A stretch of 8,318 nucleotides of DNA from NCBI GenBank assembly GCA_964492545.1, contig CAZBKO010000101.1, positions 1 to 8,318 on the forward strand, read 5' to 3'. The notes below the pieces were generated by a model. That model worked only from the letters and a program-made list of their open reading frames with translations. It did no database searches and was not told where the DNA came from. This DNA is from RGIG1934 sp964492545 (GTDB lineage Bacteria; Bacillota; Clostridia; Lachnospirales; Lachnospiraceae). Of this stretch, positions 1-8,275 are shown in pieces (positions within the stretch are counted from its first letter, which is position 1; each line of letters begins with the position of its first letter). The position numbers and the translations under genes are program-made.

Positions 1-2589
1 AAGGAAAGCTTCCTCAGAAGAAGTTAGTTAGAGGAGCAGACAATGGATATAGTTCATATGGTAACCAGATTGGACTTGCAACAGGACTTGTAAAAGAAAT
101 ATATCATCCAAATTATGTTGCTAAGAGAATGGAAATTGGTGCTGTTCTCGGCGCTGCACCACGTAAAGCAGTTAAGAGAGAGAATTCGGATCCGGGCGAT
201 ATCATTATTCTTTTAGGTGGAAGAACCGGACGTGATGGTTGTGGTGGAGCAACAGGTTCATCTAAGGTTCATACAGAAGAATCAATTGAGACATGTGGAG
301 CAGAAGTTCAAAAGGGTAATGCACCTACAGAAAGAAAGCTTCAGAGATTATTCAGAAGAGCAGAAGTTAGTAAGTTAATCAAAAAATGTAACGACTTTGG
401 TGCAGGTGGTGTATCAGTTGCAATTGGAGAACTTGCAGACGGACTTAACATTAACCTTGATAAAGTGCCTAAGAAATATGCTGGTCTTGATGGAACAGAG
501 ATAGCTATTTCAGAATCACAGGAAAGAATGGCAGTTGTAGTAGAGCCTTCAGATGTTGCAGAATTTATGAAATATGCTAACGAAGAGAATCTTGAAGCTA
601 CAGAAGTTGCTATAGTAACAGAAGAGCCAAGATTAGTTCTTAACTGGAGAGGTAATACAATCGTAAATATCTCAAGAGCATTCCTTGATACAAATGGTGC
701 TCATCAGGAGACAGATGTATTAGTTGACATTCCTTCAGAAGAAGATAAATACCTTGTCAATTCATTAGTTGATGACGTTAAGAGTAAGTGGTTAAAGACT
801 CTTGCAGATTTAAATGTTTGTTCTCAGAAGGGACTTGTTGAAATGTTCGACGGTTCTATCGGAGCAGGTTCGGTATATATGCCACACGGTGGTAAGTATC
901 AGTTAACAGAGACACAGGCAATGGTTGCTAAGCTTCCAGTACTCGGTGCAACAACAGATACAGTAACAATGATGAGTTATGGATTTGATCCATATTTATC
1001 AAGCTGGAGCCCATATCATGGTTCAGTATATGCAGTACTTGAATCTATATCTAAGATCGTGGCAGCAGGTGGAGAGTATAAGAAGATAAGATTCACATTC
1101 CAGGAATATTTCAGAAGAATGACAGAAGATCCTTCACGTTGGAGCCAGCCATTTGCAGCACTTCTTGGTTCATATGACGCACAGATAGGATTTGGACTTC
1201 CATCAATAGGTGGTAAGGACAGTATGTCAGGAACATTTAATGAAATTGATGTTCCGCCAACACTTGTATCATTTGCAGTAGATGTTGCAAGAGAAAAGGA
1301 TGTAATCACACCTGAATTTAAGAAAGCAGGAAATAAGATTGCATTGTTTACAATTGAAAGAAACGAATATGATTTACCAGATTATGATAAAGCTAAGGAA
1401 TTATATGAAAATGTTCATGCATTAATTCAGAATGGAACAATCGTATCAGCATACGTTGTTGACGCTAAGGGTGTTGCAGCAGCTGTAAGTAAGATGGCAT
1501 TTGGTAATAAGATGGGTCTTAAGCTTACAGATATTGACAAAGAAGAATTATTTGCACCTGCAATCGGAAGTATTGTTGCAGAAGTAACTGCAGATGTAGC
1601 AGATGCTAAGATGATTGGTGAAGTAACAGATACTAAGACATTTGTATATGGTGATGTTACAATTTCTATGGATGAAGCACTTAATTCATGGGAAGGAACA
1701 CTTGAAAAGGTATTCCCTACAAAAGCAACAGATGATACAACAGAGCTTGATACACCATTATACACAGGTGGAAAGGTATATGTATGCAAGAACAAAATTG
1801 CAAAGCCTACAGTATTTGTACCTGTATTCCCAGGAACTAACTGTGAGTATGACAGTGCTAAGGCATTTGAGAGAGCTGGAGCACAGGTAATTACAAGAGT
1901 ATTCAAGAATCTTACTGCTGATGATATTAGAGATTCAGTTAGNNNNNNNNNNACAATCACAGATTATTATGTTCCCAGGTGGATTTAGTGCAGGTGATGA
2001 ACCAGATGGTTCAGCTAAATTCTTTGCAACTGCTTTCCGTAATGAAAAGATGAAGGAAGCTGTGCATAAGTTATTGAATGAAAGAGATGGTCTTGCACTT
2101 GGTATTTGTAACGGATTCCAGGCACTTATTAAGCTTGGTCTTGTTCCAAATGGTCAGATTACAGGACAGGATAATAACGCACCAACATTAACATATAACA
2201 CAATTAATAGACATATATCTAAGATGGTTTATACTAAGGTTGTTTCAAACAAATCACCTTGGTTACAGCTTGCAGAGGTTGGTAAGACATATGTTAACCC
2301 TGCTTCTCATGGCGAAGGACGTTTCGTTGCCAATGAAGAATGGATTAAGAAGTTATTTGAAAACGGACAGGTTGCTACTCAGTATGTAAATGAAGCAGGT
2401 GTACCTACAATGGATGAAGAATGGAACATTAATGGATCATTTGCAGCAATTGAAGGTATTACAAGTCCGGATGGAAGATGCTTTGGTAAGATGGCTCATT
2501 CAGAGCGTAGAGACAGATCAGTAGCTATGAATATCTACGGAGATCAGGATATGAAGATATTTGAATCAGGCGTAGAATATTTCAAGTAA
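1..2589 (+). CDS. purL: Phosphoribosylformylglycinamidine synthase (FGAM synthase), single-chain form; 5' end off-window, internal assembly gap
   Basis: PurL converts FGAR, glutamine and ATP to FGAM in the cytoplasm, the fourth step of de novo purine synthesis. The reading frame is open from the first bases (codons from position 3), so the ATG at 129 is internal. Seen in order: the end of the first AIRS-like synthetase half, with DFGAGGVS at 393-416 and the KVHTEESIETCGAEVQKG segment before it; the second synthetase half, with GGKDSMS at 1209-1229; and a C-terminal class I glutaminase domain starting near FPGTNCEYDS (about 1830). The glutaminase triad is intact: Cys in GICNGFQ (2107-2109), and His (2497-2499) and Glu (2503-2505) in AHSER, matching the PHPER of other PurL/PurQ proteins. 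About 865 residues are visible; single-chain PurL is usually about 1250, so roughly 385-400 N-terminal residues lie upstream. The sequence resembles the Gram-positive single-chain clade rather than the PurS/PurQ/PurL three-subunit form. The N run at 1943-1952 shifts the apparent frame, but homology continues on both sides, so I treat it as one intact gene. Confidence 0.96.
1943..1952. other. Assembly gap (10 N) inside purL
   Basis: Ten consecutive N interrupt purL between the glutaminase residues DDIRDSV and QSQIIMFPGG. Codons upstream start at positions divisible by 3 and codons downstream start one base later. A true insert must therefore be a multiple of three, and 10 is not, so the N count is a placeholder. 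From my recollection of homologues, about 8 residues separate these two motifs. That would make the missing sequence about 21 bases (inference). Confidence 0.95.
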
Positions 2590-2618
2590 ATAATAAGTTA
2601 TAATTTAATATGTACAAT

Positions 2619-2649
2619 AAAACGCTGTGGGCAAGGCCTACAGCGTTTT
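2619..2649. terminator. Bidirectional rho-independent terminator between convergent purL and degV
   Basis: The left arm (2619-2632) pairs with the right arm (2636-2649) in a 14-bp stem with one G-U wobble and a 3-base AAG loop. The GC-rich core is closed by four A-T pairs. Read on the plus strand, the stem ends in TTTT followed by a T-rich stretch; on the minus strand it ends in TTTTATT. It lies 29 bases after the purL stop and 20 bases beyond the stop of the minus-strand gene, so one hairpin can end both transcripts. Confidence 0.88.
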
Positions 2650-2669
2650 ACTATTAATAAATAATTAAA

Positions 2670-3539
2670 TTATCTGTGTTCACCGATGAAGAATAAAGCA
2701 ACGATGCCCGGACCAGTATGAGCTCCGATTGTAGGACATATGTAGTCAATTACAAAATCAGTATATCCAAAACGTTCTGTCACGAGCTTGGCAACATAGT
2801 TAGCATCATCTTCACAGTCGCCGTGACCTATGAAAATAGTCTTGTTTTCATCTTCATGACCTTTTATAAGCTCTGCCATATCATCGACAAGTAATGATAG
2901 AGCACGCTTACGACCACGAACTTTGGACACAGGAATAAGTCTTCCTTCGGAGTCAACATTAAGAATAGGTTTAACATTTATCATTGTTCCAAGCACAGCA
3001 GCAGTTTTTGAAACTCTGCCACCTCTATGTAAATGGAATAAATCATCAACGGTAAATCGATGTGTGAAATTCATAAGATGTGCACTTATATATTCAGCGA
3101 CTTCATCTATTGATTTTCCGGATTTTTTAAGTTCATTAGCAGTGTACACTATAAGTCCTTCGCCAAGTGACGCAGCCAATGTATCTATTACAATGATTTT
3201 TCTGTCAGGGTATTCCTCCTGCAATTCTTTTCCTACCATGACACAAGTGCTGTAGCTGCTACTAAGAGCAGATGAAAATGCAAGATTAAGAATGTCATAT
3301 CCATCATCAAGATATTTTTTGAAAAGCTCTTCTATGGTTACCTGATTGCCAGCCATAGTTGTTGGCATTTTTCCTTCACGCATTTTGTCATAAAATTCAG
3401 AAGGGGTTAAGTCGGTTTCATCGCCATAGATGACATCATCAATAGAATAACAAAGCGGAATAATCTCAATATTATTCTCAGAAATATATGACGCGGGAAG
3501 ATCACAAGTCGTATCACTTATAATTACGTATTTATTCAT
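2670..3539 (-). CDS. DegV family protein (fatty-acid-binding, FakB-like)
   Basis: This 289-residue protein is the usual length for the DegV family, whose members bind one fatty acid. In Firmicutes the FakB members present exogenous fatty acids to the kinase FakA for phosphorylation and membrane lipid synthesis. Visible family marks: an N-terminal ISDTTCDLP segment (residues 7-15), PTT at 59-61, FSSALSSSY at 88-96, DDLFHLHRGGRVSKTAAVLG at 165-184, and a C-terminal IGAHTGPG (271-278). Thr61, Ser93 and His274 sit where, as I recall, head-group contacts are reported in the family. The loop after Thr61 reads MAGN rather than the commoner SQPS-like sequence, and ALSSSY replaces the usual GLSGTY, so this may be a distinct subgroup. 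No signal peptide or membrane segment is seen, so it should be cytoplasmic. The ATG has GGAGGT five bases upstream (3545-3550) and its own promoter. It is a single-gene unit, convergent with purL. No fakA is in the window, so the lipid role is inferred from the family alone. Confidence 0.93.
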   Translation of the reverse strand: MNKYVIISDTTCDLPASYISENNIEIIPLCYSIDDVIYGDETDLTPSEFYDKMREGKMPTTMAGNQVTIEELFKKYLDDGYDILNLAFSSALSSSYSTCVMVGKELQEEYPDRKIIVIDTLAASLGEGLIVYTANELKKSGKSIDEVAEYISAHLMNFTHRFTVDDLFHLHRGGRVSKTAAVLGTMINVKPILNVDSEGRLIPVSKVRGRKRALSLLVDDMAELIKGHEDENKTIFIGHGDCEDDANYVAKLVTERFGYTDFVIDYICPTIGAHTGPGIVALFFIGEHR

Positions 3540-3569
3540 TTGGTACCTCCAATTCTTTTGTATTTCTAT

Positions 3570-3598
3570 ATTCTATATGTTTATAAATATAAAGTCAA
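3570..3598 (-). promoter_or_regulatory. Sigma-A-type promoter for the degV-family gene
   Basis: On the minus strand TTGACT (3593-3598) is followed after exactly 17 bases by TAGAAT (3570-3575). Each box is one mismatch from consensus. Transcription would start near 3563, leaving a leader of about 24 bases that carries the GGAGGT ribosome site. The region is very AT-rich, so chance matches are possible, but both boxes and the spacer are near ideal. Confidence 0.72.
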
Positions 3599-3614
3599 AC
3601 ATAATAAAATAATA

Positions 3615-3644
3615 TTGAATGAATATGCTAAATTGTGGTATCAT
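3615..3644 (+). promoter_or_regulatory. Sigma-A-type extended -10 promoter for the M16C-era-recO operon
   Basis: TTGAAT (3615-3620), an 18-base spacer and TATCAT (3639-3644) precede the M16C gene. The -10 box is preceded by TGG (3636-3638), giving the TGn extended -10 element common in Firmicutes. A start near 3651 would leave a leader of about 34 bases. No other promoter-like pair stands out before this operon, and the 17-base and overlapping junctions downstream suggest that all three genes use this one. Confidence 0.65.
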
Positions 3645-3673
3645 AAATAATATATGCAAAAATAGAACATAAT

Positions 3674-3679
3674 GGAGGA
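3674..3679 (+). promoter_or_regulatory. Ribosome binding site fixing a GTG start
   Basis: GGAGGA lies five bases before the GTG at 3685. An in-frame stop (TAA at 3670-3672) rules out any earlier start, and the next in-frame ATG is 23 codons downstream with no comparable site. This decides in favour of the GTG. Confidence 0.85.
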
Positions 3680-3684
3680 CAACT

Positions 3685-6609
3685 GTGGTTAAAGATATAA
3701 AAGAATATGAAGTAATTGATAATGTTAGATTAGAGGAGCTTAATTGCGAGGGGATGATTCTGCGACATAGAGCGACAGGAGCAAGGGTAGCAATTATTCC
3801 AAATGATGATAATAACAAGACATTTTGTATTGGATTTAGAACACCGGCGCCTGACGATACAGGAGTACCACATATAATTGAACACACAGTATTATGTGGT
3901 TCCAATAAATTTGATGTTAAGGACCCATTTATGGAGCTTGTAAAGGGCTCTCTAAACACATTTTTGAATGCAATGACATATCCTGACAAAACTGTATATC
4001 CTGTAGCAAGCACTAATGATGCAGATTTTCATAATCTTGTAGATGTATATATGGATGCCGTGTTTAATCCTAATATATACAAGCATGAAGAAATATTTAA
4101 GCAGGAAGGCTGGAACTACAATCTAGAGTCAGAAAATGATGACCTAACATACAATGGTGTTGTATATAACGAGATGAAGGGAGCATTTTCATCGCCTGAT
4201 GATGTACTTGAGAGACAGATTATGCATAGCTTATATCCGGATATTTGCTATGCAAATGAATCAGGTGGAGACCCTGCAAGTATACCAGAGCTTACCTATG
4301 AAAAATATCTGGATTTTCACAGAACATACTATCACCCATCTAACAGCTACATTTATCTGTACGGCGATGCAGATATGGAAGAATATTTAAGATGGTTTGA
4401 TGAAGAATATTTATCAAAATATGAATATCTTGATGTAGATTCCGAAATTGGATTACAGGAGCCATTTAAAGAGACAATAACAGAGACGGCAGTATATTCA
4501 ATAACAGAGGATGAGGACACAGCTGATAATACTTATTTGTCATACAATACTGTAGCGGGCGTGTCTGGTAACAAGGTTGAATATATGGCATTTAAAATAC
4601 TTGATTACGCAATATGTTCAATGCCTGGTGCTCCTGTTAAACAGGCACTTTTGGATGCAGGAATAGGAAATGATATATACAGCGGATATTCTGAAAGTAT
4701 GCATCAGCCATATTTCTCTATAATTGCAAAGAATGCCAATGAATCAGATAAGGATAGATTTGTCAAGATAGTTAAGGAAAGCCTGGCCAAGCTGGTTAAG
4801 GATGGAATTAGTGAGGAATCCATAAGAGCAGGAATTAATGTATTTGAATTCCAGTTCAGGGAAGCAGATTTTGGTGCATATCCGAAGGGATTAATGTACG
4901 GCCTTCAGATGTTTGACAGCTGGCTGTATGATGATGACAAGGCCTTTATCCATTTACAGGCAAATGAAACATTTAATATACTGAGAGAAAATATTGGAAC
5001 AGGATATTATGAGAAGCTAATAGATAAATATTTGCTAAATAATCCGCATAGTTCAATTGTGGTTGTTAAGCCTGAACAGGGTCTTACAATTAAGATGGAC
5101 AAGGCCGTGAATGACAAGTTAAGTGAATACAAAAAGACATTGACTGATGAGCAGATAAAGAAAATGGTGGAGGCAACACATGAACTTAAGGCATATCAGG
5201 CCGAACCATCAAGCGATGAAAACCTTAAGAAAATTCCACTTCTAAAAATATCTGATATACGCAAAGAAGTAGAAAAATTTGATAATGAACTAGTTGATGT
5301 AGATGGAGTAAAGGTACTAAGGCATAATATTTTTACAAATAAAATAGCATATACAGATGTGCTTTTTGATATTACTGATTTGCCAAAGAAAATGCTTCCA
5401 TATCTTGGGCTGCTCAAGCTGGTAATAGGCTATATGGACACAGATAAGCATTCGTACAGCGAAATTGCCAATTTAATTAATCTCAATTCCGGCGGAATAG
5501 GAATGGACAACACAATGTATGCTGATTTGAAGGAGGATGGAAAATACAGTATTTTTGCCACATTCAAGTCAAGAGTAATGTATGACAGAATTGAATTTGC
5601 ATTCAGAATGATTGAAGAACTTATAAATGGCACTATCATAGACAATGAAAAGAGACTTCTTGAGATTCTTAATGAGCTAAAATCAAGATTAGAGATGTAT
5701 CTTAATCAATCAGGTAACTCTGCTGCAAGTTTAAGAAGCCAATCATATTTTTCTGAAGTATCAAGAGATATGGACTGCATTAAGGGCATATCATATTACA
5801 ATTTTATTTGCTATGTAATAAAGAACTATGATGAGTGTAAACAGGATGTAATCAATTCGTTACAGAATTTACTAAAATATATTTTTAGAAAAGACAACAT
5901 GCTTATTAGCTGCACGGCAAATGATGAAGGCTTCGATATAGTTAAAAAATATGTGAAAACATTTGCAGACAGAATCATTGGAAGCAGGGATGTAAGCTTT
6001 GACAGAGCTAAGGAACTTGATGAGATTGACAATAATGAAGGTTTTAAGACTTCATCTCAGATTCAGTATGTATGTAGAGCAGGAAACTTCAAGAAAAAAG
6101 GCTTTGACTACAGTGGACATGTGAAGGTTCTCAGCACATATCTTAATTATGAGTATTTGTGGAATACAGTGAGAGTTCAGGGGGGTGCATATGGATGCGG
6201 GTCATCATTTTCAAGAACAGGAAATGCAGGATTTTCTTCATATCGCGATCCTAATTTACAGAAAACGATGGAAGCATATGAAAATATACCTAGGTTCCTT
6301 CAGAAGATAAACCTGTCAGACAGAGAGATGACTAAATTCATTATAGGAACCATAAGTGGAATGGATACGCCACTTACACCGATATCAAGAGGAAGGCGTT
6401 CATTAACTGTGTACATGTCAAATATTGATTATGATATGCTGCAGCAGGAGAGAGACGAAGTATTATCAACAACAGCAGAAGACCTTAGACATTTGGCACC
6501 ACTTACTAAGGCGGTTCTTGATACAAATGCAATCTGCGTAATAGGTAACGAAGGTAAGATAGAAGAAGCAAAGGATATGTTTGGAGTAACCAAGAACTTA
6601 TTCTCATAA
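3685..6609 (+). CDS. M16C zinc metallopeptidase, PreP/Cym1-like presequence protease family
   Basis: This is a cytoplasmic-type metallopeptidase of 974 residues, the usual length for the PreP family, whose members degrade unfolded peptides inside a closed chamber. The inverted zinc motif HxxEH is HIIEH at residues 63-67 (His63 and His67 as ligands, Glu66 as catalytic base). The third ligand is probably Glu163 in VVYNEMKGAF, 97 residues after Glu66, the same spacing as I recall for plant PreP. Around it lie LCGSNKF and LNAMTYPDKTVYP, strongly typical of M16C. A charged linker and M16C-associated region occupy roughly residues 450-700. The C-terminal half carries RVQGGAYG, with Arg830 and Tyr836 corresponding to the substrate-binding Arg/Tyr pair of the family. 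Both halves of the chamber are thus present in one chain and the enzyme should be active. There is no signal peptide. It is the first gene of an operon, 17 bases before era. The bacterial substrate is unknown; general oligopeptide turnover is the likeliest role. Confidence 0.95.
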   Translation: MVKDIKEYEVIDNVRLEELNCEGMILRHRATGARVAIIPNDDNNKTFCIGFRTPAPDDTGVPHIIEHTVLCGSNKFDVKDPFMELVKGSLNTFLNAMTYPDKTVYPVASTNDADFHNLVDVYMDAVFNPNIYKHEEIFKQEGWNYNLESENDDLTYNGVVYNEMKGAFSSPDDVLERQIMHSLYPDICYANESGGDPASIPELTYEKYLDFHRTYYHPSNSYIYLYGDADMEEYLRWFDEEYLSKYEYLDVDSEIGLQEPFKETITETAVYSITEDEDTADNTYLSYNTVAGVSGNKVEYMAFKILDYAICSMPGAPVKQALLDAGIGNDIYSGYSESMHQPYFSIIAKNANESDKDRFVKIVKESLAKLVKDGISEESIRAGINVFEFQFREADFGAYPKGLMYGLQMFDSWLYDDDKAFIHLQANETFNILRENIGTGYYEKLIDKYLLNNPHSSIVVVKPEQGLTIKMDKAVNDKLSEYKKTLTDEQIKKMVEATHELKAYQAEPSSDENLKKIPLLKISDIRKEVEKFDNELVDVDGVKVLRHNIFTNKIAYTDVLFDITDLPKKMLPYLGLLKLVIGYMDTDKHSYSEIANLINLNSGGIGMDNTMYADLKEDGKYSIFATFKSRVMYDRIEFAFRMIEELINGTIIDNEKRLLEILNELKSRLEMYLNQSGNSAASLRSQSYFSEVSRDMDCIKGISYYNFICYVIKNYDECKQDVINSLQNLLKYIFRKDNMLISCTANDEGFDIVKKYVKTFADRIIGSRDVSFDRAKELDEIDNNEGFKTSSQIQYVCRAGNFKKKGFDYSGHVKVLSTYLNYEYLWNTVRVQGGAYGCGSSFSRTGNAGFSSYRDPNLQKTMEAYENIPRFLQKINLSDREMTKFIIGTISGMDTPLTPISRGRRSLTVYMSNIDYDMLQQERDEVLSTTAEDLRHLAPLTKAVLDTNAICVIGNEGKIEEAKDMFGVTKNLFS

Positions 6610-6613
6610 GAAG

Positions 6614-6618
6614 AAAGG
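6614..6618 (+). promoter_or_regulatory. Ribosome binding site that selects the second of two nearby ATGs for era
   Basis: AAAGG (6614-6618, within AGAAAGG) sits 8 bases before the ATG at 6627. An out-of-frame ATG at 6623 is only 4 bases from the same site and reaches a stop after four codons, so the 6627 start is preferred by both spacing and reading frame. Confidence 0.7.
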
Positions 6619-6626
6619 TAGAATGA

Positions 6627-7532
6627 ATGAACGATAATTTTAAGTCAGGATTTGTGACACTCGTAGGAAGACCCAATGTAGGAAAATCAACATTAATGAA
6701 CAAGCTTATAGGTCAAAAGATTGCTATAACATCCAACAAGCCACAGACCACAAGAAACAGAATACAGACTGTATATACCAGTGATGAGGGACAGATTGTG
6801 TTTCTTGACACACCAGGTATTCATAAGGCTAAAAATAAGCTCGGCGAATATATGGTAAATGTCGCTGAGAGAACATTAAGTGAGGTTGATGTAATTCTGT
6901 GGCTTGTTGAACCATCTACATTTATTGGAGCCGGAGAGCAGCATATAGCTGAAACGTTAAAGGGCGTTAAAACCCCGGTTGTTCTCGTTATTAACAAGGT
7001 AGACACTGTAGCAAGGGAAGATGTTTTGAAATTTATTGATGCATACAGAAAACTGTATGATTTTGCTGAAATAATACCTGCATCTGCACTCAAAGGCAGC
7101 AATACAGACACTATTATAGAACAAATATTTAAGTATTTACCATATGGACCAAGCTATTATGATGAGGATACTGTGACAGACCAGCCGATGAAGCAGATAG
7201 TATCAGAATTAATCAGGGAAAAAGCACTTAAATGTTTAGATGATGAGATACCACATGGAATTGCTGTGTATGTAGATAAAATGAACTTCAGAAAAAATGG
7301 TGATATAGTTGATATTGATGCAACTATAGTGTGCGAGAGAGATTCACACAAGGGCATAATCATTGGAAAAGGTGGAGTAATGCTTAAGAAAATTGGCAGT
7401 GCTGCAAGATATGAAATTGAACAGTTAGTTGAATGCCAGGCTAATCTGAAATTATGGGTAAAGGTTAAAAAAGAGTGGAGAGACAGTGACTTTTATTTGA
7501 AAAATTTCGGATATAACGGAAAGGAAATATGA
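6627..7532 (+). CDS. era: GTPase Era, 30S ribosome assembly factor
   Basis: Era is a GTPase that binds the 3' end of 16S rRNA and helps mature the 30S subunit. All GTPase motifs are visible: G1 GRPNVGKST (residues 14-22), G2 around Thr41-Thr42 in NKPQTTRNRI, G3 DTPG (61-64), G4 NKVD (123-126) and G5 SALKG (153-157). The C-terminal KH RNA-binding domain carries GIIIGKGG (243-250) followed by the typical LKKIG segment. At 301 residues it is the normal length and shows no defects. It follows the M16C gene after 17 bases and overlaps recO by 4 bases (ATGA, 7529-7532), so the three genes are probably cotranscribed and recO translation coupled. The era-recO pair is widespread in bacteria, which supports both assignments. 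Confidence 0.99.
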   Translation: MNDNFKSGFVTLVGRPNVGKSTLMNKLIGQKIAITSNKPQTTRNRIQTVYTSDEGQIVFLDTPGIHKAKNKLGEYMVNVAERTLSEVDVILWLVEPSTFIGAGEQHIAETLKGVKTPVVLVINKVDTVAREDVLKFIDAYRKLYDFAEIIPASALKGSNTDTIIEQIFKYLPYGPSYYDEDTVTDQPMKQIVSELIREKALKCLDDEIPHGIAVYVDKMNFRKNGDIVDIDATIVCERDSHKGIIIGKGGVMLKKIGSAARYEIEQLVECQANLKLWVKVKKEWRDSDFYLKNFGYNGKEI

Positions 7533-8275
7533 TAGATTCACTTGTAGTAACAGGAATGGTAATCAGTGCCATGCCTGTTGGAGATTACGATAAAAGAATA
7601 GTACTTCTTACCAGGGAAAGAGGTAAAATTACTGCATTTGCGAAGGGATCAAGACGTCAGAAAAGTACGCTTATGGCTGGAACAAGACCGTTTTCATTTG
7701 GCGAATATACAGTATATGAGGGACGCAGCGCGTACAATATAGTGTCAATAAATATTATGAATTACTTTGATGCATTGACAAAAGATCTCGAGGGTGCTTA
7801 CTATGGATTCTATTTTATGGAGCTTGCTGATTATTATGGAAGAGAAAATGTTGATGGAAGTGAGACGCTTAATCTGTTATATCAGACATTTAGAGCACTT
7901 CTTAATCCCAACATCCCTAATAATCTTATCAGAAGAGTATTTGAGTTAAAGCTAATGACAATTAATGGTGAGTATCCGGAAATGTATAGATGTGTATCGT
8001 GTGGTAAGGAACATAACTTAACTCATTACAGTACTCAATCAGCGGGACTTGTATGCGATGAATGCATGAATAAGAGAGTGGGAATTGTAGATATTGATGA
8101 ATCAACTATATATACGTTTCAATATGTTATAAGTACAGGAATTGAAAAATTGTATACATTTACACTGTCAGATAGTGTTATGAAAACATTTTCTTACATA
8201 ATGGAGAGGCATATGAAACTATATATTGATAATGAATTCAAGGCACTTGAACTCCTAAATGGAATGTTAGTGTAA
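7529..8275 (+). CDS. recO: DNA repair protein RecO
   Basis: RecO works with RecR (and RecF) to load RecA on SSB-coated single-stranded DNA at gaps, and it anneals complementary strands. The 248-residue length is normal. The N-terminal OB-fold region shows the family pattern: VVTGMVISAMPVGDYDKRIVLLTRERGKITAFAKGSR is split here as a switch strand at residues 6-20 and a basic segment at about 23-43. A helical domain follows, then a zinc-binding module with CVSC (Cys155, Cys158) and CDEC (Cys176, Cys179), so all four ligands are present. Its ATG overlaps the era stop codon as ATGA, with GGAAAGG (7518-7524) four bases upstream inside the era coding sequence. This points to translational coupling to era. 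The gene is complete, ending in TAA at 8273-8275. Confidence 0.97.
   Translation: MIDSLVVTGMVISAMPVGDYDKRIVLLTRERGKITAFAKGSRRQKSTLMAGTRPFSFGEYTVYEGRSAYNIVSINIMNYFDALTKDLEGAYYGFYFMELADYYGRENVDGSETLNLLYQTFRALLNPNIPNNLIRRVFELKLMTINGEYPEMYRCVSCGKEHNLTHYSTQSAGLVCDECMNKRVGIVDIDESTIYTFQYVISTGIEKLYTFTLSDSVMKTFSYIMERHMKLYIDNEFKALELLNGMLV

Noticed and set aside
129..131. ATG as a true start of purL
   Set aside because: The frame is open upstream to the window edge with conserved PurL residues (RGADNGYSSYGNQIG), and the protein would lack about a third of the enzyme.
1427..1960. Long antisense open frame (177 codons) opposite purL
   Set aside because: It runs through the N gap, has no recognisable domain or ribosome site, and lies opposite a clearly coding, conserved purL segment. 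It is a shadow of purL codon use.
1921..2589. Separate purQ-like glutaminase gene starting at 1921
   Set aside because: The ATG at 1921 is in a different frame from the purL sequence that is clearly coding there, and it only appears joined through the Ns. The glutaminase domain begins upstream, near 1800, in the other frame.
3573..4013. Antisense open frame (146 codons) over the 5' end of the M16C gene and the promoter region
   Set aside because: It overlaps the HIIEH catalytic region on the opposite strand and covers both proposed promoters. The hydrophobic translation is an artefact of AT-rich sequence.
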